Part shown: in pieces, positions 24,836-35,428 of the stretch
Numbering within the stretch: position 1 is the stretch's first letter
Layout: each line of letters begins with the position of its first letter
From: Duganella sp. CF458
Lineage (GTDB): Bacteria > Pseudomonadota > Gammaproteobacteria > Burkholderiales > Burkholderiaceae_D
Length of the DNA stretch: 64,000 bases
Direction of reading: 5' to 3'
NCBI RefSeq assembly: GCF_900113115.1
Contig: NZ_FOOF01000008.1
Coordinates: 62,001-126,000, forward strand
Made by a program: the position numbers and the translations under genes
The notes under the pieces: model-generated
Told to the model about the DNA's origin: nothing
Seen by the model: the letters and a program-made list of their open reading frames with translations, nothing else
The model's database searches: none

Positions 24836-25321
24836 ATGAACGTCATGACTGAGGAAGCTGAAATCTCTCGCAACCTGTCGGTCGGTGAAGTGGCCGGCCG
24901 TAGCGGCGTGGCCGTGTCCACCCTACATTTTTATGAAACAAAAGGGTTGATCAGCAGCTTTCGAACTGAAGGCAATCAGCGCCGCTATTCGCGGGACGTG
25001 CTGCGGCGCGTTGCCTTTATCCGTGTCGCCCAGCGGGTGGGCATATCGTTGGCGGACATTCAAACTGCGTTGGCCACCTTACCCGCAACGGGGGCTCCCG
25101 GCCGGGCGGATTGGGAACGGCTTTCCGCCAATTGGCGGGTGGAACTGGATGAGCGCATTGCCCAGCTTCGCAAGTTGCGGGACACGCTTGACGATTGCAT
25201 CGGCTGCGGATGCCTCTCGATCGATCGTTGCCGGCTGCGTAACCCGTTCGACAAGCTGTCCGTGAAAGGAGCCGGCCCGCACCGTCTCCTGGTCAAGCAT
25301 CGCGCGACGGAGGAGCCTTAG
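24836..25321 (+). CDS. soxR: SoxR, [2Fe-2S] redox-sensing MerR-family activator
   Basis: The 161-residue protein has a MerR helix-turn-helix (L-S-V-G-E-V-A-G-R-S-G-V-A-V-S-T-L-H-F-Y-E, residues about 12-32), a dimer helix, and the cluster-binding C-I-G-C-G-C-L-S-I-D-R-C (C-x2-C-x-C-x5-C). Oxidation of the cluster by redox-active compounds switches it on. I start at the ATG at 24836 behind AAGGGGG; the ATG at 24845 is equally possible. No soxS is present, as is normal outside the enterics. The target in view is the divergent VOC gene. Confidence 0.93.
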   Translation: MNVMTEEAEISRNLSVGEVAGRSGVAVSTLHFYETKGLISSFRTEGNQRRYSRDVLRRVAFIRVAQRVGISLADIQTALATLPATGAPGRADWERLSANWRVELDERIAQLRKLRDTLDDCIGCGCLSIDRCRLRNPFDKLSVKGAGPHRLLVKHRATEEP

Positions 25322-26730
25322 AATTGCTGGTTGCGAGCCACGAGTTCGCCAGGTGAACTGAGCAGGGGTATGTTCTCGTTCAGCGTGTCTTCACCTTTGA
25401 TGTGCTCGTAGGAGGTGAGCGATGGCAGCAGGTCACGCAGCAGCGATTGCTGGCTCGGAATGGTTTTTTCCGACTGCAGCTTGCCCAGGATGATCGTCTT
25501 CACGTTCTCCGATTGGCTCGCCATCTGCTCCAGGCTTGCCTTCTTCAGCTTGCCCAGCCTGTAATTGAGCGAGACATTGCTGAGCGCATTGTCGTCGATC
25601 TCATGGTATTCATAGTTTTGGGTCTGCAAGGTTCCGTCGAACCACGGCGGGCTGGATTTTCCGATATCCGTATGGAACTGAGCGCCAAGGTGCGATTGCT
25701 GCGTTTGGTTAATCTTGCGGTCGTCGGGCTTTGTGCCCTCCACTTTGGTCGCCTGTGACACGTCATAGGAGAACGTGTCCTGTTCCCAAGCCTTGAGAGG
25801 GTTACTGGATTTTGGGGTCTGCTTGAGGGAAGCGCTGAAATCCGACAGGCCGGTCAGCGCAGAGCGGTCGTCGGAGTTCAACTGCCACTTCGATGGCGTG
25901 CGGAGGAAATCGTCGCGCTCTTCGGCGACGGCTGTCCGGTTCATATCGGCAAAGGCGTCCTTGAACATGGACATCAGCTTCTTGTCGCCATGTCCACGCG
26001 AGACGGCTTGGTCGAATTGGGCCAGATAGCTGTTGATCGCTTTTGCCTGCTGCTTCCTTGTACCAAGGTGCTCCAGGGTGCTGGTGTCCACATTCACTTC
26101 AGCTTGCCCTTCAGGGCCCCCAATGCTCACTCTCCGCATCGAATCGTCAATGTGGAAATCCAAGGCCTGCGATGTGGAATCTGGGCCAGCGACTTCTGCA
26201 TGGAAATCAATTGACTCCAGAAACTTGCTATCAAACTGGGTCAGGCCGTTCAAACGGACTTGAGGGGTTGGCCCCGTCATCCCATCGATGGCGGCCTGGA
26301 AGCTCGCCGCCAGGTTGGTCAGGGCTTTACGCTCATCGTCATCCAGCTCTGCACTTGAGCTGACCTGATAGATCATGTCGTCATCGACATTGGCCAGGGT
26401 GAGGTCGACCTGCGCGCCGCTTCGTGTCGTGATACTCAGCGTGAACCTGTTATCGACCGTATCGGGCAATTTGGCATGATCCACCGGAACGGCCGCACCG
26501 GCACCCAGCTGCTTGAGCATGTCCGCCCCAAGGTCTTGGTAGCGTTGGCTGGTCGACATGGGCGTCGCGGCAGCGGCAAGCGCTTCCGGACTCAGTGTGA
26601 CGATGGTTGAGGGCGCGGACGCCGCTGGCGTGTCGAGCCTGGCAACGACAGGATTGCTGCCCCGGCTGACGGTGGGGGCGCCGTAGCGACTGGCCGGTTG
26701 GCAGTTGGAGAGTGAGGAAATGGAACTCAT
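25318..26730 (-). CDS. Large orphan protein, possible secreted effector
   Basis: The 470-residue protein has no recognised family. The N-terminal 60 residues are Ser/Ala/Thr/Pro-rich (M-S-S-I-S-S-L-S) without a hydrophobic signal, followed by L-S-P-E-A-L-A-A-A-A. The remainder is globular, acidic and soluble. A Ser-rich, unstructured N-terminus is common in type III or other signal-less effectors and in flagellar-type exported proteins. No secretion genes of type III lie in view. It overlaps soxR by four bases at the 3' end. GTG at 26736 is an alternative start. Function unknown. Confidence 0.6.
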   Translation of the reverse strand: MSSISSLSNCQPASRYGAPTVSRGSNPVVARLDTPAASAPSTIVTLSPEALAAAATPMSTSQRYQDLGADMLKQLGAGAAVPVDHAKLPDTVDNRFTLSITTRSGAQVDLTLANVDDDMIYQVSSSAELDDDERKALTNLAASFQAAIDGMTGPTPQVRLNGLTQFDSKFLESIDFHAEVAGPDSTSQALDFHIDDSMRRVSIGGPEGQAEVNVDTSTLEHLGTRKQQAKAINSYLAQFDQAVSRGHGDKKLMSMFKDAFADMNRTAVAEERDDFLRTPSKWQLNSDDRSALTGLSDFSASLKQTPKSSNPLKAWEQDTFSYDVSQATKVEGTKPDDRKINQTQQSHLGAQFHTDIGKSSPPWFDGTLQTQNYEYHEIDDNALSNVSLNYRLGKLKKASLEQMASQSENVKTIILGKLQSEKTIPSQQSLLRDLLPSLTSYEHIKGEDTLNENIPLLSSPGELVARNQQF

Positions 26731-26777
26731 TTCCACTTAACGGCAGTTCATTGGTGAAACTTTAATTGTGACCCTTC

Positions 26778-26833
26778 GGCACGAAAAAGCGTGCTACCCT
26801 AGCGTTGCTTTTGAGGAAATGTTTTTTCGTGCC
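26778..26833. promoter_or_regulatory. 11-bp inverted repeat in the bkd upstream region
   Basis: GGCACGAAAAA (26778-26788) and TTTTTCGTGCC (26823-26833) are perfect inverted copies separated by 34 bases. A smaller hairpin, GCACG/CGTGC, uses the left arm. The position between the divergent orphan gene and bkdA1 suggests a looped operator or a leader-RNA stem. No bkdR-type regulator gene is adjacent. Confidence 0.4.
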
Positions 26834-26942
26834 CGCTTTGCGATCCGCAGCGGGCGGTTCCAAAGTCCAGGCAGGCCGCCGCTACCCGCAGCAGGCCCGC
26901 CGGGATTGATCCTGCGTCACCATCGCAATTGAAGGAATCTGA

Positions 26943-28175
<1,233 letters not shown>

Positions 28176-28176
28176 T

Positions 28177-29208
28177 ATGGCGGAAAACACTGTAAAGACC
28201 TCCATGACCATGATCCAGGCGCTGCGCTCGGCGATGGACGTGATGATGGAGAAGGACGATAACGTCGTGGTCTTCGGCCAGGACGTGGGCTACTTTGGCG
28301 GCGTGTTCCGCTGCACCGAGGGCCTCCAGAAAAAATATGGCAAATCGCGCGTGTTCGATACGCCGATTTCCGAAGGCGGCATCGTCGGCGTGGCAATCGG
28401 CATGGGCGCGTATGGCTTGCGGCCGTGCATCGAGATCCAGTTTGCCGACTACATTTATCCTGCATACGACCAAATCGTGTCCGAGGCGGCGCGCCTGCGC
28501 TACCGGTCGGCGGGCGACTTCACCGCGCCGATCACCATCCGGACCCCGTGCGGCGGCGGCATCTACGGGGGCCAGACCCACAGCCAAAGCCCGGAAGCGG
28601 TCTTCGCCCACGTATGCGGTTTGCGGACCGTCATGCCGTCGAATCCTTACGACGCCAAGGGTTTGTTGATCGCTTCGATCGAGAATGACGATCCGGTGAT
28701 CTTCCTCGAACCCAAGCGACTGTATAACGGGCCGTTCGATGGCCACCACGACAAGCCGGTAGTGCCGTGGTCGCAGAACCCTTTGGGCGAAGTGCCGGAG
28801 GGCTATTACACCGTGCCGCTGGACAAGGCGGCTATTTTCCGGCCGGGCAAGCAGCTCACTGTGCTCGCTTACGGCACCATGGTGTGGGTATGCGAAGCGG
28901 CTGCGCGGGAGACCGGAATCGACGCCGAGATCATCGACTTGCGCAGCCTGTGGCCATTGGACCTGGAGACGATCGTCGAGTCGGTCAAGAAAACCGGCCG
29001 CTGCGTGGTGGTGCATGAGGCCACCCGCACCTGCGGTTTCGGGGCCGAACTGCTGTCGCTGGTGCAGGAACACTGCTTCTACCATCTGGAAGCGCCGATC
29101 GAACGTGTGACGGGATGGGATACGCCTTATCCGCACGCGCAGGAATGGGCGTATTTCCCGGGGCCGGCGCGGGTTGGCGCGGCCTTCAAACGTACGGTGG
29201 AGGCATAA
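28177..29208 (+). CDS. bkdA2: Branched-chain 2-oxoacid dehydrogenase E1 beta
   Basis: The 343-residue transketolase-like protein has V-V-V-F-G-Q-D-V-G-Y-F-G-G-V-F near residue 30 and the pyrimidine-domain E-G-G-I-V-G-V-A-I-G. The C-terminal transketolase domain includes I-D-L-R-S-L-W-P-L-D. It forms the alpha2-beta2 E1 with the upstream product. The ATG lies one base after the bkdA1 stop. Confidence 0.93.
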   Translation: MAENTVKTSMTMIQALRSAMDVMMEKDDNVVVFGQDVGYFGGVFRCTEGLQKKYGKSRVFDTPISEGGIVGVAIGMGAYGLRPCIEIQFADYIYPAYDQIVSEAARLRYRSAGDFTAPITIRTPCGGGIYGGQTHSQSPEAVFAHVCGLRTVMPSNPYDAKGLLIASIENDDPVIFLEPKRLYNGPFDGHHDKPVVPWSQNPLGEVPEGYYTVPLDKAAIFRPGKQLTVLAYGTMVWVCEAAARETGIDAEIIDLRSLWPLDLETIVESVKKTGRCVVVHEATRTCGFGAELLSLVQEHCFYHLEAPIERVTGWDTPYPHAQEWAYFPGPARVGAAFKRTVEA

Positions 29209-29209
29209 G

Positions 29210-30532
29210 ATGGGTATTCACGTCATCAAGATGCCTGATATTGGCGAGGGCATTGCGGAAGTTGAACTGGTCATGTGGCATGTCAAGGTGGGCGATGCCG
29301 TTACCGAGGACATGATCCTGGCGGATGTCATGACCGATAAGGCCACGATCGAAATTCCTTCGCCCGTCCACGGCACCGTGGCCATGCTGGGCGGCGCGGC
29401 GGGCCATGTAATGGCCGTCGGGGCGGACTTGATTCATATTGAAGTGGAGGGCGCGGGCAACCTGAAGGCGCAAGCAGGCGCGGCTCCTGCTCATGCAGCG
29501 CCACCGCCGCCGGCGCCTGCCGCAAGTCCCGCTCCCGCCGTTGCGGCGCCCACGACGCCTGCCAAGGCGACGCAGGCAGAGGTGCCGGTGCCCGTCCCGG
29601 CGGCGCCGCGTGCGCCCGCATCGGCGCCGGCCCGTGTGGCACGCGAAGCCGGCGAACGTCCGCTTGCTTCGCCAGCCGTGCGCAAGCGCGCCTGGGATAT
29701 GGGCGTCGAGCTCCAGTTCGTGCACGGCAGTGGCCCGGCTGGCCGCATCCTGGGCACGGATCTTGAGGCCTATGCCGCGCGCGGCGTGCAAGGCGGCTCG
29801 CCGTCCACGGCAACGGGCGGATACCGTGAGAACCACGCGGAGCAGGCCATTCCGTTAATCGGCTTGCGCCGCAAGATCGCGCAGAAGATGCAGGAGTCCA
29901 AGCGCCGCATACCGCACTTCTCCTACGTCGAGGAGGTTGACGTCACCGAGCTTGAAAACCTGCGCGTGCGCATGAACGAGCAATGGGGCAAGGAGCGCGG
30001 CAAGCTGACCGTTCTGCCATTGCTGGCGCGAGCCCTGGTGGTTGCGTTGCGCCAGTTCCCGCAGATGAATGCGCGCTTCGACGACGATGCCGGCGTCGTC
30101 ACACAGTATGGCGCTGTCCATCTCGGCGTCGCCACCCAGACCGATTCGGGGCTGATGGTGTCGGTGATGCGTCACGCCGAGGCGCGCGACATGTGGTCCA
30201 GCGCTGCCGAGATCGGGCGCCTGGCCGATGCCGCACGTACCGGTAAAGCCACGCGCGACGAGTTGTCCGGCTCGACCATCACGATCTCCAGCCTGGGGCC
30301 GCTTGGCGGCATTGTCACGACGCCTGTGATCAACCATCCGGAAGTCGCGATCATCGGCGTCAACAAGATCGTGGAGCGGCCGATGGTGCGTCAAGGCGCG
30401 GTGGTTATCCGCAAGATGATGAATCTTTCGTCTTCCTTCGATCACCGCGTGGTTGATGGAATGGATGCCGCCCAATTCGTGCAAACCATCCGCGGCTTGC
30501 TCGAATGCCCGGCCATGCTATTTGTGGAGTAA
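29210..30532 (+). CDS. bkdB: Dihydrolipoyl acyltransferase E2
   Basis: The 440-residue protein has three parts: a lipoyl domain with T-D-K-A (lipoylated Lys44), an Ala/Pro-rich swinging linker (about residues 85-145), an E1/E3-binding domain (A-S-P-A-V-R-K-R-A), and the catalytic domain ending with S-F-D-H-R-V-V-D-G, where the histidine is catalytic. It transfers the acyl group from E1 to CoA. One base separates it from bkdA2. Confidence 0.93.
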   Translation: MGIHVIKMPDIGEGIAEVELVMWHVKVGDAVTEDMILADVMTDKATIEIPSPVHGTVAMLGGAAGHVMAVGADLIHIEVEGAGNLKAQAGAAPAHAAPPPPAPAASPAPAVAAPTTPAKATQAEVPVPVPAAPRAPASAPARVAREAGERPLASPAVRKRAWDMGVELQFVHGSGPAGRILGTDLEAYAARGVQGGSPSTATGGYRENHAEQAIPLIGLRRKIAQKMQESKRRIPHFSYVEEVDVTELENLRVRMNEQWGKERGKLTVLPLLARALVVALRQFPQMNARFDDDAGVVTQYGAVHLGVATQTDSGLMVSVMRHAEARDMWSSAAEIGRLADAARTGKATRDELSGSTITISSLGPLGGIVTTPVINHPEVAIIGVNKIVERPMVRQGAVVIRKMMNLSSSFDHRVVDGMDAAQFVQTIRGLLECPAMLFVE

Positions 30533-30535
30533 TCG

Positions 30536-31933
30536 ATGAATCAACACACCACTACGCTGCTGGTGATCGGCGGCGGTCCTGGCGGCTATATTGCGGCCAT
30601 CCGCGCCGGCCAGCTTGGCATACCTACCACCCTGGTGGAAGCCGCTGAATTGGGCGGCACGTGCCTGAACGTTGGTTGCATCCCATCCAAGGCCTTGATC
30701 CATGCGGCCGAGGAATTCGAAAAGGCCAGCCATTTCGCCAGCGGTTCGGCGCTTGGCATTTCGGTGCAGGCGCCACGCATCGACATCGGCCAGACCGTGC
30801 TTTGGAAAGACGGCATCGTCGGGCGCTTGACCGGCGGGGTGGCCGCATTGCTGAAGAAAAACGGCGTGCGTGTCGTCAAGGGTTGGGCCAACATCGTTGA
30901 CGGCAAGACCGTCGAAGTGATCCGCGACGGCGAAAGCCCGCAGCGCATCGGCTGCGAGCACCTGTTGCTGGCGACAGGTTCGCACGCCACCGAGCTGCCC
31001 TTCATGCCGTTCGGCGAGCCGGTGATCAGCGCAACGGAAGCTCTGTCGCCCAAGACTGTGCCGGGCAGGCTGGTCGTCGTGGGTGCCGGGTATATCGGTC
31101 TTGAACTGGGTACTGCATATACCAAGCTTGGGGCGGAAGTGCACGTGGTGGAGGCGCAGGAACGCATCCTGCCTGCCTACGACACGGAGCTGACCCGCCC
31201 AGTGGCGATTGCGCTCAAGGGCTTGGGCATTGAAACCCACCTTGGCTGCACCGTGCTCGGCCTGAACGGGGAGGGCAATGCGGTGCGCATCCGCGATGCC
31301 ACCGGCGCGGAGTCGGCATTGCCTGCGGCGCAGGTCCTGGTTGCGGTTGGGCGGCGCCCGAGCACGCGCGGCTTCGGCCTGGAAAAACTGCGCATCGATA
31401 TGGATGGGCACTTCATCAAGGTGGACGACCAGTGCCGCACCTCGATGCGCGATGTGTGGGCCATCGGCGACGTGACCGGCGAGCCAATGCTGGCGCACCG
31501 CGCCATGGCGCAAGGCGAGATGGTGGCCGAGATCATCAGCGGCAAGCGCAGGCATTTCAGTCCAGCGGCCATTGCGGCGGTGTGCTTTACCGATCCCGAG
31601 GTGGTGGTGGTTGGCGCTACGCCACAGGCGGCGCGTGCGCAGGGGATCGATTGCGTTGAAGCCATGTTCCCATTTGCTGCCAATGGGCGCGCGATGTCGC
31701 TTGAATCGAAGGACGGTTTCGTGCGGGTGGTGGCACGGCGCGACAATCATCTGATCGTCGGCTGGCAGGCGGTCGGCAAGGCAGTGTCGGAGCTATCGGC
31801 CGCTTTTGGCCAGTCCATCGAGATGGGTGCGACGCTCGAGGATGTGGCGGGCACGATCCATGCGCATCCGACCTTGGGCGAGGCGATCCAGGAGGCCGCA
31901 CTGCGCGCCTTGGGGCACGCGCTGCATATTTGA
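30536..31933 (+). CDS. lpdV: Dihydrolipoyl dehydrogenase E3
   Basis: The 465-residue flavoprotein has FAD-binding G-G-G-P-G-G at residues 12-17, the redox pair Cys43/Cys48 in [16 protein letters not shown]-binding [10 protein letters not shown], and a C-terminal H-A-H-P-T-L-G-E with the catalytic histidine. It re-oxidises the lipoamide of E2. Being in the bkd operon, it is probably the dedicated E3; the cell may have others. Confidence 0.92.
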   Translation: MNQHTTTLLVIGGGPGGYIAAIRAGQLGIPTTLVEAAELGGTCLNVGCIPSKALIHAAEEFEKASHFASGSALGISVQAPRIDIGQTVLWKDGIVGRLTGGVAALLKKNGVRVVKGWANIVDGKTVEVIRDGESPQRIGCEHLLLATGSHATELPFMPFGEPVISATEALSPKTVPGRLVVVGAGYIGLELGTAYTKLGAEVHVVEAQERILPAYDTELTRPVAIALKGLGIETHLGCTVLGLNGEGNAVRIRDATGAESALPAAQVLVAVGRRPSTRGFGLEKLRIDMDGHFIKVDDQCRTSMRDVWAIGDVTGEPMLAHRAMAQGEMVAEIISGKRRHFSPAAIAAVCFTDPEVVVVGATPQAARAQGIDCVEAMFPFAANGRAMSLESKDGFVRVVARRDNHLIVGWQAVGKAVSELSAAFGQSIEMGATLEDVAGTIHAHPTLGEAIQEAALRALGHALHI

Positions 31934-31939
31934 GCCCTT

Positions 31940-31972
31940 CTTGCCGAAGACCTGCTTATAGGCTTCGGCAAG
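31940..31972. terminator. Possible bidirectional terminator hairpin after the bkd operon
   Basis: CTTGCCGAAG (31940-31949) and CTTCGGCAAG (31963-31972) form a 10-bp stem with a 13-base loop between two convergent genes. The T-tracts on both sides are poor, so termination strength is uncertain. Confidence 0.5.
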
Positions 31973-32002
31973 AAATGATGTGGCGCACCAAAGCCGGTTT
32001 CG

Positions 32003-32545
32003 TTACTGTTGCGGTGGCTGCTGCTGCTGCTGCTGTTGTTGCTGTTGGTTGCGCTTGGCGATTTCGTTGCCGACATAACCGCCACCGACTGCACCGACGA
32101 CGGTGGCCAGCTTACGGCCATTGCCGCCGCCTACCTGGTTACCGATCAAACCACCCACCACGGCTCCGATACCGATGCCCAGCGCGCTGTTCTGCGCTAC
32201 GGGTGCAGGCGCGGGTGCGGGTGTGGGTGCGGGCGCAGGCGCTGTGGATGGCGACGACACTTGCGGTTCCGCTGCCGCCACGTGCGGGGCTGGCGCATAC
32301 GTCCTATGTGCCACCGGCTTGCGTTCCGCCACCTTGCGTACTTCGGGTTCAGGCACTGGCGCTACCTCGGTAGCCGGCGTCGCGGCGGCGGCAATCGGTG
32401 CGGCGACTGCGCCAGGCATCGTGTTCGCATTGGAGTTTGGCAGGAGGCCCGCAATCGATGCGGCGCCAGCCAGGCTTACGATTGCTACCGAGGCGGCGGC
32501 AAGGATGATCATTGGGTGAGTCTTGGTGCGTGCGCTGTTTTCCAT
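32003..32545 (-). CDS. Glycine-zipper 2TM envelope protein with poly-Gln tail
   Basis: The 180-residue protein starts at the ATG at 32545 behind AGGAAAG. A membrane segment lies near the N-terminus (I-I-L-A-A-A-S-V-A-I-V-S-L-A-G). An Ala/Pro-rich linker follows, then a glycine zipper (G-I-G-I-G-A-V-V-G-G-L-I-G-N-Q-V-G-G-G-N-G) repeated as G-A-V-G-G-G-Y-V-G-N. It ends in ten glutamines and P-P-Q-Q. Such 17-kDa-antigen/YMGG-like proteins sit in the cell envelope. The ATG at 32569 is an alternative start. Confidence 0.8.
   Translation of the reverse strand: MENSARTKTHPMIILAAASVAIVSLAGAASIAGLLPNSNANTMPGAVAAPIAAAATPATEVAPVPEPEVRKVAERKPVAHRTYAPAPHVAAAEPQVSSPSTAPAPAPTPAPAPAPVAQNSALGIGIGAVVGGLIGNQVGGGNGRKLATVVGAVGGGYVGNEIAKRNQQQQQQQQQQPPQQ
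32018..32047 (-). repeat. CAG/CAA microsatellite encoding poly-glutamine
   Basis: Ten glutamine codons in a row, including six consecutive CTG on the plus strand (32018-32035), near the 3' end of the glycine-zipper gene. Trinucleotide runs of this kind can change length by slippage without breaking the frame. Confidence 0.85.
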
Positions 32546-32650
32546 TTTCTTCTTTCCTGAATTCGCCATGATTGGCGCTTACATCCAGAACGGCCGGGAA
32601 GGGGAATACGGTGACGCAAAAACTGTTTCGGCGGTAAGCAAATGTTACCG

Positions 32651-32682
32651 TTGCCAACCCGCTCGAGTGGCATATTTGGCAA
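32651..32682. promoter_or_regulatory. Inverted repeat in the aminopeptidase upstream region
   Basis: TTGCCAA (32651-32657) and TTGGCAA (32676-32682) form a 7-bp inverted repeat with an 18-base spacer, between the divergent glycine-zipper and aminopeptidase genes. It may be an operator; no -10/-35 pair is convincing. Confidence 0.3.
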
Positions 32683-32788
32683 TTCGAGGAAGGAATTCGA
32701 CCGTTTGTCGCATACCGGGGACGGCAGCTCCATCCCATTCCATAGAATTCAAGCTGGCCAATCCGTGCCATTTCAAAAGAGAGAATCC

Positions 32789-35407
32789 ATGAGACTTCCG
32801 CTGTCCGCACTTGCACTGTCGCTGGCCGCCATGGGCGCCCAGGCTGAAACACCTTTCAACTTTGCCGCCACGCCGGGCAAGCTGCCCAAGGACGTGATCC
32901 CGCTTCAATATACGGCGCACCTGGTGCCGGATGTGGCGAACAATACCTTCAGCGGTTCCGAGTCGGTGGAGATCGAGGTCCGGAAGGCCACTTCGAGCAT
33001 CATGCTGAATGCCATGAACATGGAAATCGACGCGGCGAGCCTGAGCGGCATGGGCTTGGCGGAAACCAAACTGGAACCGTTGCTGGACAAGCAGGCGCAG
33101 ACCCTCAGCTTCAAGCTGGCCAAGCCGCTGGCGCCGGGCAAATATACGCTCGCGCTCAAGTTCCGCGGCGTCGTCAACCGCGAACCGCGCGGCCTGTTCT
33201 ACCTGAAGTACAAGAACGGTGCGGACGACAAGTCCCTGTTGGCGACGACCATGGAACCGACCGATGCGCGCCGCCTGCTGCCAACCTGGGACGAGCCGTC
33301 TTTCCGCGCGAAGTTCAAGCTGACAGTGGATGTCCCCGCCAGCTTCAAGGCCTTCTCGAACACGCCGGCTGAAAAGCAGGAAACCCTGCCGAACGGCCTG
33401 CAACGCGTGTCTTTCGGTGTCACTCCGAAGATGCCAAGCTATCTGTTCGTGCTGGTTGCTGGTGAAATGGCGCGCAATGCGGCCACGCAGGATGGCGTCG
33501 AAATCGGCGTGGTCTCCACCATCGGCAAGGAAGGGTCTACCCAATTTGCGCTGGATGCTTCCAAAGAGCTCCTGCATTACTACAACAACTACTTCGGCGT
33601 TCCTTACCCGCTGGCCAAACTGGACCAGATCGCCATCCCCGGCATGAACGGCGCGATGGAAAACTGGGGCGGCATCGTCTACAACGAGGCGGCCCTCCTA
33701 TACGACGCGAAAAAGAACCCGGACAGCACCAAGCAGACCGTTTATTCCGTCACCGCCCACGAGATGGCCCACCAGTGGTTCGGCAACCTTGTCACCATGG
33801 CTTGGTGGGACAACCTCTGGCTCAATGAAGGCTTTGCCTCCTGGATGGCGGCCAAAGCCACTGCCAGCTTCCATCCCGAATGGCGCGTCCAGCTCGATGC
33901 GATGGTTGATCGCGAAGGCGTGATGAACCTTGATGCGCGCGCCACCACGCACCCGATCCAGACCAAGGTGGAAAACGAAGAGCAGGCCAACAGCGTGTTC
34001 GACGCGATCACCTACGGCAAGGGCCAGGCTTTCCTGCACATGCTCGAAGCTTACCTTGGCGAGGAGGCGTTCCGCAAAGGCATCCAGGCCTACATGGCCA
34101 AGCATCAGTACTCCAACACCACGACTGCCGACCTGTGGGCGGCGCTGGAAAAGGCATCGGGCAAGCCTGTCGCGACGCTGGCCTCCGACTGGACTACCCA
34201 GGCCGGCGTACCGGTCGTGAAGGTCGCGCAGAGCTGCGAGAAGGGCCAACGCAAGATCACCTTGACGCAGCAGCCATTCGTGTTGGACGGCAGCCCCGTT
34301 CCGCAACGCTTGTGGCACATTCCGGTCGCCCTGGGAACGGTCGGCGGCAAGGCGGAGTACACCATGCTGTCGAGCGCCAGCACCACAGTGACCCGCGCCG
34401 GCTGCGATGGCCAGTTGATCGTCGATCCGGACAGTGTCGGGTACTACCGGGTGCAGTACGACGACGCCAGCTTCAATGCGCTGGCTGCAATGGCCACCAA
34501 GCTGCCGGACGCGAGCCGCGTCAAGCTGTTGGGCGACGCCTGGGCCATGGTGGTGAGCGAGCGTATTCCTCTTTCCCGTTACCTTTCCCTGGCCGGCCAG
34601 TTCAAGGACGAGCCGCGCCTTGCCGCCTGGGGTGCGATGTTGAATAACCTGGGCAATCTCTATAACCTGGCGCAAGGCACGCCGGAACGCGCCAAGCTTG
34701 GGCGCTACATCGCCGCGCTGGTGCTGCCCAAATTCCAGGCGCTGGGCTGGGAAGAGAAGCCGGGCGAATCTGTCGAGGATCGCCAATTGCGCACCGCGCT
34801 GGCCGGCGTGCTGGCCCGCACGGGCGACGAGAAGGTGATCGCGGAAGCCCGTGCGCGCTTCCAGCGCTACCTGGCAGATCCGGCCAGCCTGCCGCCTTCC
34901 TCGCTGGGCTTCGTGATGTCGGTGGTGGGACGTTACGCCGACGAGGGGACGTACGACGCGCTCAAGGGCCTGGCGTTGAAGGCGCAGTCGGTGGAAGAGC
35001 GCAACCGTTTCGCACGGTCCCTGGCGCTGGCAATCGACCCCAAGCTGTCCGAGCGCACGCTGCGGATTGCGCTGTTGCCGGAACTGCCGATCCAGCTGAC
35101 CAGCATGGTGGTGCCAAGCGTGGCCTCGGCTGAACACGTCGACCAGGCCTGGGCCTTCGCGGTCGAGCATCGCGAGGCGCTGCTGAAGAACCAGGATTCG
35201 GTAGCGGGCAACCGCATGTATCCGGCCATCGTCGCCAGCTCGGTCAACGCGGCCGATGCGGACAAGATGGAAGCCTACGTCAAGGAGCATTTCTCGGCCG
35301 ACGCGCTGGTCGATGCCAAGCGCATTGGCAACGGCGTACGGGTGCGCGCCAAGCAAAGGGCGCTGCTGGTGTCCCAGATCGGTCCGGCGCTCGAGGGCCT
35401 CAAGTAA
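32789..35407 (+). CDS. M1 family zinc aminopeptidase, exported
   Basis: The 872-residue protein has a signal peptide ending A-M-G-A-Q-A. The exopeptidase motif G-A-M-E-N is followed by the zinc site H-E-M-A-H (His324, His328) and Glu347, the exact H-E-x-x-H-x18-E spacing of the family. An ERAP1-like C-terminal helical domain completes it. It trims N-terminal residues from peptides, most likely in the periplasm. The frame extends upstream of the ATG at 32789, but AAAGAGAG and the signal peptide fix the start. A shared terminator follows. Confidence 0.93.
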   Translation: MRLPLSALALSLAAMGAQAETPFNFAATPGKLPKDVIPLQYTAHLVPDVANNTFSGSESVEIEVRKATSSIMLNAMNMEIDAASLSGMGLAETKLEPLLDKQAQTLSFKLAKPLAPGKYTLALKFRGVVNREPRGLFYLKYKNGADDKSLLATTMEPTDARRLLPTWDEPSFRAKFKLTVDVPASFKAFSNTPAEKQETLPNGLQRVSFGVTPKMPSYLFVLVAGEMARNAATQDGVEIGVVSTIGKEGSTQFALDASKELLHYYNNYFGVPYPLAKLDQIAIPGMNGAMENWGGIVYNEAALLYDAKKNPDSTKQTVYSVTAHEMAHQWFGNLVTMAWWDNLWLNEGFASWMAAKATASFHPEWRVQLDAMVDREGVMNLDARATTHPIQTKVENEEQANSVFDAITYGKGQAFLHMLEAYLGEEAFRKGIQAYMAKHQYSNTTTADLWAALEKASGKPVATLASDWTTQAGVPVVKVAQSCEKGQRKITLTQQPFVLDGSPVPQRLWHIPVALGTVGGKAEYTMLSSASTTVTRAGCDGQLIVDPDSVGYYRVQYDDASFNALAAMATKLPDASRVKLLGDAWAMVVSERIPLSRYLSLAGQFKDEPRLAAWGAMLNNLGNLYNLAQGTPERAKLGRYIAALVLPKFQALGWEEKPGESVEDRQLRTALAGVLARTGDEKVIAEARARFQRYLADPASLPPSSLGFVMSVVGRYADEGTYDALKGLALKAQSVEERNRFARSLALAIDPKLSERTLRIALLPELPIQLTSMVVPSVASAEHVDQAWAFAVEHREALLKNQDSVAGNRMYPAIVASSVNAADADKMEAYVKEHFSADALVDAKRIGNGVRVRAKQRALLVSQIGPALEGLK

Positions 35408-35428
35408 GACTGATCCGGAATGAAACGG

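Noticed and set aside
26771..26795. Possible sigma-54 promoter (GGCACG...GC) ahead of bkdA1
   Set aside because: The GG-to-GC distance is one base off the required spacing, and the match is explained by the inverted repeat.
33698..35356. 552-codon minus-strand frame inside the aminopeptidase gene
   Set aside because: Shadow of the M1 peptidase; Arg/His/Gln-rich product with no recognisable domain.
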